Source of the DNA: an uncultured Eubacteriales bacterium
Lineage (GTDB): Bacteria > Bacillota > Clostridia > Oscillospirales > CAG-272
NCBI GenBank assembly: GCA_934500855.1
Contig: CAKSUH010000031.1
Coordinates: 1 to 11,000 of the forward strand
Reading direction: 5' to 3'
Length of the DNA stretch: 11,000 bases
Shown here in pieces: positions 6,373 to 11,000 of this stretch (the stretch's first letter is position 1; each line of letters begins with the position of its first letter). The position numbers were made by a program, and so were the translations under genes. The notes beneath the pieces are model-generated. The model was not told the DNA's origin. It did not search any database and saw only the letters and a list, made by a program, of their open reading frames with translations.

Positions 6373-6763
6373 GGAGCTGGCGCACGCGATTTTTGATGTG
6401 CTGGACGCGAAGAAGGCAAAGGATATCAAAGTCCTTCATGTACGGGAGCAGACCGTGCTGACCGATTATTTTGTCATCTGCACGGGGCAGTCCAATACGC
6501 AAATCAAGGCGCTTGGCGGCGAGGTGGAATACAAACTCGGATTGCGCGGCATCGATCCGCAGCATTTTGAGGGGCGCGACAATAACAACTGGGTCGTGGT
6601 GGACTACGGCACGGTAATTCTGCACATTTTCAGCAGGGAATCGCGTGACTTTTACAAGCTGGAAAAGCTCTACGGTGATGCGGAGGAGGTCCGCTACCTC
6701 GGCATTGACGAGAAGGCAGAGCTTGAGGAGAAGGCGAAACAAGAGGAGAAAAACGAAAAATGA
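6308..6763 (+). CDS. rsfS: Ribosomal silencing factor RsfS
   Basis: RsfS (RsfA/Iojap family) binds uL14 on the 50S subunit and blocks joining with 30S, turning down translation in poor growth conditions. The 151-residue product has an N-terminal extension of about 20 charged residues, then ELAHAIFDVLDAKKAKDIKVL. The family core follows: LTDYFVICTGQSNTQIKAL (51-69) and NWVVVDYGTVILHIFSRESRDFYKLEKLYGDA (94-125). The C-terminus is a lysine/glutamate-rich tail (about 134-151) not required by the family and probably flexible. The start rests on the AAGGAGG site at 6293-6299. The first 65 bases overlap the LCP gene in another frame, and the stop overlaps the leuS start (ATGA, 6760-6763), so this gene sits in a tightly packed unit. 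The call is secure. Confidence 0.96.
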   Translation: MEENKTEQLTEQLPSLANASSEELAHAIFDVLDAKKAKDIKVLHVREQTVLTDYFVICTGQSNTQIKALGGEVEYKLGLRGIDPQHFEGRDNNNWVVVDYGTVILHIFSRESRDFYKLEKLYGDAEEVRYLGIDEKAELEEKAKQEEKNEK

Positions 6764-9162
6764 AGTACAATTTCAGAGAAATTGAACCGAAGTGGCAGAA
6801 AAAGTGGGAAGATGCCGATGTTTTTCATGCAGAGGACAACAGCAAAAAGCCCAAGTACTATACGCTGGTGGAGTTTCCGTATCCTTCCGGCGCGGGGATG
6901 CATGTCGGGCACATCAAGGCATATTCGGGACTGGAGGTCGTTTCGCGCAAGCGGCGGATGCAGGGGTACAATGTCCTGTTTCCCATCGGATTTGACGCTT
7001 ACGGACTTCCCACCGAAAACTACGCCATCAAAACGGGTATTCACCCGCGTCAGGTGACCGATAAAAACATCGCAAGGTTTACATCCCAGCTCAAGCGGGT
7101 CGGTTTTTCGTTCGACTGGGACCGTGTGATCGACACCACGGAAGAGGATTACTATCGCTGGACGCAGTGGATTTTCCTCAAAATGTTTGAAAAGGGGCTG
7201 GTGTTCCGGGATACGGCGCTGGTCAACTACTGTCCCTGCTGTAAGGTGGTTCTGTCGAACGAGGATTCGCAGGGCGGGCATTGCGACATCTGCCACAGCG
7301 AGATTGTGCAGAAGTCCAAAACCGTCTGGTATCTGCGCATCACCGAATATGCGGACAGGCTGCTGGAAGGGCTGGACCGTGTGGATTACCTGCCCAACAT
7401 CAAGCAGCAGCAGGTCAACTGGATCGGAAAATCGACGGGCGCTTATGTCAACTTCCCGCTTGACGGAACCGATGACAAGCTGCGCGTCTATACCACCCGC
7501 CCCGACACGCTGTTCGGCGTGACCTTTATGGTCATTGCGCCGGAGCATCCCGTGATCGAGAAATACCGCGACCGCATCTCCAACATGGCGGCGCTTGACG
7601 CTTACCGTGAGGAATGCGCGAAAAAGACCGAATTCGAGCGGACACAGCTGGTCAAGGACAAAACGGGTGTGCGCATCGAGGGGCTGACGGCGGTCAATCC
7701 CGTATCGGGCAAAAAGATTCCGATTTACACCTCGGATTATGTGATGATGGGCTACGGAACCGGTGCGATCATGGCGGTTCCCGCACACGATGAGCGCGAC
7801 TGGGAGTTTGCAAAGAAGTTCGGCATCGATATCGTCGAGGTTATCCGCGGCGGAGATGTCACCAAAGCCGCCTATGCGGGCGACGGCGAGATGGTCAATT
7901 CGGATTTCCTCAACGGATATACGAATAAGAAGGATTCCATCGCGCGGATGCTGGAGTACCTGACCGAGAACGGCATCGGCGAAGGCGGCGTGCAGTACAA
8001 GATGAAGGACTGGGCGTTCAACCGTCAGAGATACTGGGGTGAGCCGATTCCGATCGTGCATTGCCCGACCTGCGGTATGGTTCCCGTGCCGTATGACGAA
8101 CTCCCGCTGAAACTGCCGAAAATCGACAACTTCGAGCCGGGGGAGGGCGGAGAAAGCCCGTTGGCAAAGATTCCGTCGTTCGTTAACTGTAAATGCCCGA
8201 AGTGCGGCGGAGACGCCAAGCGCGAGACCGACACCATGCCGCAGTGGGCGGGGTCATCGTGGTATTTCCTGCGCTATATCGACCCGCACAATGACAAGGC
8301 GTTGGCGGATCCCGAAAAGCTGAAATACTGGATGCCGGTTGACTGGTATAACGGCGGGATGGAGCATGTTACACGACACATGATCTATTCGCGTTTCTGG
8401 CATAAATTCCTTTATGATATCGGCGCGGTGCCTTGCGACGAGCCGTATGCAAAACGGACCGCGCAGGGACTGATTCTCGGTCCCGACGGCGAAAAGATGT
8501 CGAAGTCCAAGGGCAATGTCGTAGATCCGAACGATGTGGTGGATGTTTACGGCGCGGATGTACTGCGCACCTATGTCCTCTTTATGGGCGACTATGCAAG
8601 CGCGGCGCCGTGGAACGAAAGCTCCATGAAAGGGTGCAAGCGGTTTCTGGAACGCATTGCGGACCTTTCCGATCTGGTCCGTCCGGACGGAGGGAGCGCG
8701 AAACTGGAGGCTTCCTTCCATAAAACCGTTAAAAAAGTCTCCGATGATATCGAGGAGCTGAAATTCAACACCGCGATAGCCGCGATGATGAGCCTGCTCA
8801 ACGAAATCTATGAGGTCGGAAGCCTGACGCGGGAACAGCTTTCGATGCTGGTCCGTCTGATCTGCCCGTTTGCCCCGCATCTGGCGGAGGAAATGTGGGA
8901 ATCGCTGGGCGGAAAGGGGTTCTGCTCACTGGCTGAGTGGCCCGAATGGGACGAGGCGAAAACGGTTGACAGCACGGTCGAGGTGGCGGTGCAGGTCAAC
9001 GGCAAGGTCCGCGGAACCGTGGCGCTTCCCGTCAACTGTCCGAAGGAGGAAGCAATCGCGCTTGCGAAAGCCGACCCGAAGATTGCGGCACAGCTGGAGG
9101 GAAAGACCGTTGTCAAAGAGATTTCGGTTCCGAACAAGATTGTCAATCTTGTGGTGAAATGA
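6760..9162 (+). CDS. leuS: Leucine-tRNA ligase
   Basis: LeuRS charges tRNA-Leu with leucine and proofreads mischarged products. The 800-residue class I synthetase has the HIGH-type signature HVGH (48-51, in FPYPSGAGMHVGHIKAY) and the KMSKS loop at 579-583. A first cysteine knuckle is C158/C161 with C175/C178 and a second is C435/C438 with C479/C482, both likely zinc-binding. The CP1 editing domain lies between: the threonine-rich TTRPDTLFG (245-253) and GTGAIMAVPAHDERD (about 333-347), with the conserved editing Asp in the AHDERD stretch. The anticodon-binding and C-terminal domains (PFAPHLAEEMWE, then VAVQVNGKVRGTV) are intact, and length is normal for bacterial LeuRS. GAGGAG (6743-6748) lies 11 bases upstream of the start, which overlaps the rsfS stop. 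The stop overlaps the next gene by ATGA. No T-box leader is seen before it, so control would come from the upstream operon. Confidence 0.98.
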   Translation: MKYNFREIEPKWQKKWEDADVFHAEDNSKKPKYYTLVEFPYPSGAGMHVGHIKAYSGLEVVSRKRRMQGYNVLFPIGFDAYGLPTENYAIKTGIHPRQVTDKNIARFTSQLKRVGFSFDWDRVIDTTEEDYYRWTQWIFLKMFEKGLVFRDTALVNYCPCCKVVLSNEDSQGGHCDICHSEIVQKSKTVWYLRITEYADRLLEGLDRVDYLPNIKQQQVNWIGKSTGAYVNFPLDGTDDKLRVYTTRPDTLFGVTFMVIAPEHPVIEKYRDRISNMAALDAYREECAKKTEFERTQLVKDKTGVRIEGLTAVNPVSGKKIPIYTSDYVMMGYGTGAIMAVPAHDERDWEFAKKFGIDIVEVIRGGDVTKAAYAGDGEMVNSDFLNGYTNKKDSIARMLEYLTENGIGEGGVQYKMKDWAFNRQRYWGEPIPIVHCPTCGMVPVPYDELPLKLPKIDNFEPGEGGESPLAKIPSFVNCKCPKCGGDAKRETDTMPQWAGSSWYFLRYIDPHNDKALADPEKLKYWMPVDWYNGGMEHVTRHMIYSRFWHKFLYDIGAVPCDEPYAKRTAQGLILGPDGEKMSKSKGNVVDPNDVVDVYGADVLRTYVLFMGDYASAAPWNESSMKGCKRFLERIADLSDLVRPDGGSAKLEASFHKTVKKVSDDIEELKFNTAIAAMMSLLNEIYEVGSLTREQLSMLVRLICPFAPHLAEEMWESLGGKGFCSLAEWPEWDEAKTVDSTVEVAVQVNGKVRGTVALPVNCPKEEAIALAKADPKIAAQLEGKTVVKEISVPNKIVNLVVK

Positions 9163-9791
9163 GCCGCCCGCAGGTTGCTGTTCTTTCGGCGGACGACCGT
9201 TTTGCAAGGCTGTTGCAATTGGAACTGGAGGCGTGGCAACTGACGGTGCGGACGGAGGAGACGGCGGATCCGGAAGGCGCAGAGGTCATGATTGTTGATC
9301 TGGACAGCGCTGAGGTTCCGCCCGAGGGAAGTTACGGGTATCTGATCGGTTTCAGCCGCCTTCCCGCGCTTTCCGCCGATGCCGCCGCGCGGCGATGCGC
9401 CATGATTCTGCGCCGCCCGTTCCGCATGAGCCTGTTGCGGCAGGAGGTGTTGGCGCACCTGTCCGTGCGCGTCCCCGGGCCTGAACGGGAGGGGACGGAG
9501 CGGGGAAAACCGTTGCTTGCCGAAAACGGACTGCGGTGCGGAGATGTGGCGGTTCCGCTGACCCCGACCGAGCGTCGGATGACGGAACTTTTGCTGAACG
9601 CCTCGGGCAAAGCGGTTGCGAAGGATGCGCTCGGTGCCGAGACGGACGATCCGTCGGACGGAAAAACGGCGGTTTATATCTGCGGAATAAGAAAAAAACT
9701 GCGGGACGCGGGACTGTCCGTAACAATAGAAACCATGCGCGGTGTCGGATATTGTCTGATCGACAAGGAAAAAAGCGGGAAAACCCCTTGA
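9159..9791 (+). CDS. Orphan OmpR/PhoB-like response regulator with a shortened, atypical receiver
   Basis: The 210-residue product has two parts. Residues 4-103 resemble a receiver: VAVLSADDRFARLLQLELE with acidic pair D12-D13, MIVDLDSA with the probable phospho-acceptor D47, and ILRRPF where the usual lysine of KPF is arginine (R86). The gap between D47 and R86 is about 10 residues shorter than in canonical receivers, so a helix/strand is reduced and phosphorylation is doubtful. Residues 120-203 are a clear OmpR-type winged helix (LTPTERRMTELLLNASGKAV, then TAVYICGIRKKLRDAG and IETMRGVGYCLI). The start overlaps the leuS stop (ATGA) and has no strong ribosome binding site of its own, so translation is likely coupled to leuS. 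No histidine kinase is adjacent. Its stop codon lies within the -35 box of the rhaB promoter, so regulation of rhaB is possible but unproven. DNA-binding role is secure; target and signal are unknown. Confidence 0.85.
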   Translation: MSRPQVAVLSADDRFARLLQLELEAWQLTVRTEETADPEGAEVMIVDLDSAEVPPEGSYGYLIGFSRLPALSADAAARRCAMILRRPFRMSLLRQEVLAHLSVRVPGPEREGTERGKPLLAENGLRCGDVAVPLTPTERRMTELLLNASGKAVAKDALGAETDDPSDGKTAVYICGIRKKLRDAGLSVTIETMRGVGYCLIDKEKSGKTP

Positions 9792-9816
9792 CATCATTTT
9801 CGGAGAATGGTATAAT
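9788..9816 (+). promoter_or_regulatory. Consensus sigma-A promoter for rhaB
   Basis: TTGACA (9788-9793) and TATAAT (9811-9816) are both exact consensus and are separated by 17 bases. An extended -10 TG (9808-9809) precedes the -10 box. The expected start of transcription is near 9823, giving a leader of about 45 bases before the rhaB ATG. The -35 box contains the regulator's TGA stop (9789-9791). Such an ideal promoter for a catabolic gene implies control by a repressor or by catabolite repression. Confidence 0.88.
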
Positions 9817-9833
9817 AGGAACAGAGAGAGAGC

Positions 9834-9852
9834 GTCGGATCGCAAATCCGAC
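9834..9852 (+). promoter_or_regulatory. Perfect inverted repeat in the rhaB leader: candidate operator or RNA hairpin
   Basis: GTCGGAT-CGCAA-ATCCGAC is a perfect 7-bp inverted repeat with a 5-base spacer, at roughly +12 to +30 from the predicted start site and 3 bases before the ribosome binding site. As DNA it is well placed for a roadblock-type repressor; as RNA it makes a stable hairpin near the CGGAGG site (9855-9860). The sequence cannot decide between these. An (AG)5 run (9823-9832) precedes it. Confidence 0.6.
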
Positions 9853-9867
9853 CACGGAGGAAAAAAC

Positions 9868-11000
9868 ATGGCGGAACGCAGAATGCTCGCAATTGACCTC
9901 GGCGCGTCAAGCGGACGGGGGATTGTAGGGTCGTTCGACGGAAATAAACTCAGTCTGCGCGAAACTCATCGGTTCTCAAACGATCCGGTCAACCTTTGCG
10001 GCAGGCTTTATTGGGATATTCTCAGAATCTTTCACGAGATCAAACTGTCGGTTCAGAAAACCGTTCTGGACGGGGACAGGGTTTCTTCAATCGGAATCGA
10101 TACATGGGGCGTGGATTACGGATTGTTGGATCGGAACGGTCGGCTTCTCGGAAATCCCGTCCATTATCGTGACAGCAGGACCGACGGCGCGCAGGAACTG
10201 GTCAGCCGCGTGATTCCCGCAGAGGAACTGTACGGAACGGCGGGAATCCAGACGCTGAATTTCAACACCGTCTATCAGCTGGCGGTTGAACGGGCGGAGG
10301 ATCCCGAGCGATTGGCGCTTGCCGAGCGGATGCTCAACATTCCCGATTTGCTCAACTACTTCCTGACGGGAACTATGGCAAACGAATACACCATCCTTTC
10401 CACGGGTGCGCTGTTGGACGCGAAGAAACGCGATTACGCGTGGGAGCTGCTTGATCGCCTCGGTATTCCGAGACGGCTGTTCGGACCCGTTGTAAAGCCG
10501 GGAACCGACATGGGAACGCTCCTGCCGCAGGTACAGGGGGAAACGGGAAAGACCGACGCCCGTGTGCTGACGGTTGCGTCGCACGATACGGCAAGCGCGG
10601 TTATCGCGGTTCCGACCGAGGAAAAGGATTTCCTTTACATCAGCAGCGGGACATGGTCCCTTATGGGAACCGAGTTGCCCGAGCCGCTCATCAGTGACGC
10701 GAGCCGCGCGGCAAACTTCACCAACGAAGGCGGCGCCTGCGGGACCATCCGCTTCCTCAAGAACATTATGGGACTTTGGATTATTCAGGAGTCCCGCAGA
10801 CAGTGGAAGCGGGAGGGAAAGGACTACAGCTTTGCGCAGATGGAGGCGTGGGCAAAGGAAAGCCCCGCATTCAGAAGCCTGATCGATGTTGACGCATCCG
10901 ATTTCGCAACGCCCGGCAACATGCCCGAAAAAATTCGGGATTTCTGCCGCAGAACGGGGCAGCCCGTGCCCGAAACGGTGGGCGAGGTCGTCCGTTGCAT
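9868..11000 (+). CDS. rhaB: Rhamnulokinase RhaB (3' end outside the window)
   Basis: RhaB phosphorylates L-rhamnulose to L-rhamnulose-1-phosphate in L-rhamnose catabolism. The gene starts at 9868 after the CGGAGG site (9855-9860, 7-base spacing) and stays open to the window edge, giving 377 complete codons of an expected ~480-490. It is an FGGY-family sugar kinase with rhamnulokinase-type motifs: LAIDLGASSGRG near the start, DTWGVDYGLLD followed by the substrate segment NPVHYRDSRT, and FNTVYQL. PDLLNYFLTG, ANEYTILSTGALLD, SHDTASAV, the ATP-site strand YISSGTWSLMG and NEGGACGTIRFLKNIMG follow. The C-terminal part of the kinase fold lies beyond the edge. It has its own promoter at 9788-9816 and probably begins a rhamnose operon (isomerase and aldolase genes would be expected downstream), separate from the housekeeping operon before it. 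Confidence 0.95.
   Translation, partial: MAERRMLAIDLGASSGRGIVGSFDGNKLSLRETHRFSNDPVNLCGRLYWDILRIFHEIKLSVQKTVLDGDRVSSIGIDTWGVDYGLLDRNGRLLGNPVHYRDSRTDGAQELVSRVIPAEELYGTAGIQTLNFNTVYQLAVERAEDPERLALAERMLNIPDLLNYFLTGTMANEYTILSTGALLDAKKRDYAWELLDRLGIPRRLFGPVVKPGTDMGTLLPQVQGETGKTDARVLTVASHDTASAVIAVPTEEKDFLYISSGTWSLMGTELPEPLISDASRAANFTNEGGACGTIRFLKNIMGLWIIQESRRQWKREGKDYSFAQMEAWAKESPAFRSLIDVDASDFATPGNMPEKIRDFCRRTGQPVPETVGEVVRC

Noticed and set aside
6694..8061. 455-codon minus-strand open frame opposite leuS
   Set aside because: Shadow of leuS in an antisense frame; no recognisable motif and the + strand reading has complete synthetase signatures.

Overview
The window reads as chromosomal DNA of a low-branching Firmicute of class Clostridia, with moderately high GC and all genes on the + strand. 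The evidence is the gene order: smc-ftsY, then yhbY-nadD-yqeK-LCP-rsfS-leuS, which are clostridial/bacillar neighbourhoods. Strong Shine-Dalgarno sequences, stop/start ATGA overlaps and a paired intergenic repeat of a type common in Oscillospirales-like gut genomes agree with this. The order-level placement is an inference. No plasmid, phage, transposase, CRISPR or defence genes were seen.

Layout. 1-843 holds the C-terminal end of SMC (5' end outside the window). It overlaps ftsY (827-2320), an SRP receptor with an unusually long acidic N-terminal domain. Next come rdgB (2331-2960), a small two-helix membrane protein with a GRAM/PH-like tail (2957-3448), yhbY (3469-3762), nadD (3759-4361) and yqeK (4383-5012). 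These are tightly packed and look like one transcription unit for chromosome segregation, membrane targeting, nucleotide-pool cleaning, ribosome assembly and NAD synthesis. The only sizeable gap is 5013-5319. It contains a 181-bp element with 48-bp inverted arms, then a small hairpin directly before the next ribosome binding site. A second packed unit follows: a LytR-CpsA-Psr (LCP) family protein with a lipobox (5320-6372), rsfS (6308-6763), leuS (6760-9162) and an orphan OmpR-like regulator with a shortened receiver (9159-9791).

From 9788 the content changes to sugar catabolism. A textbook sigma-A promoter (TTGACA, 17 bp, TGg-TATAAT) begins inside the last codons of the regulator gene. It is followed by a perfect 7-bp inverted repeat in the leader and then rhamnulokinase rhaB, which runs off the right edge at 11000.

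Most of the window is ordinary housekeeping. The points that merit a second look are the 65-bp out-of-frame overlap of the LCP gene with rsfS, the inverted-repeat element, the rhaB promoter/operator arrangement, the orphan degenerate regulator translationally coupled to leuS, and the uncharacterised GRAM-like membrane protein embedded in the first operon. I found no convincing new multi-gene system.
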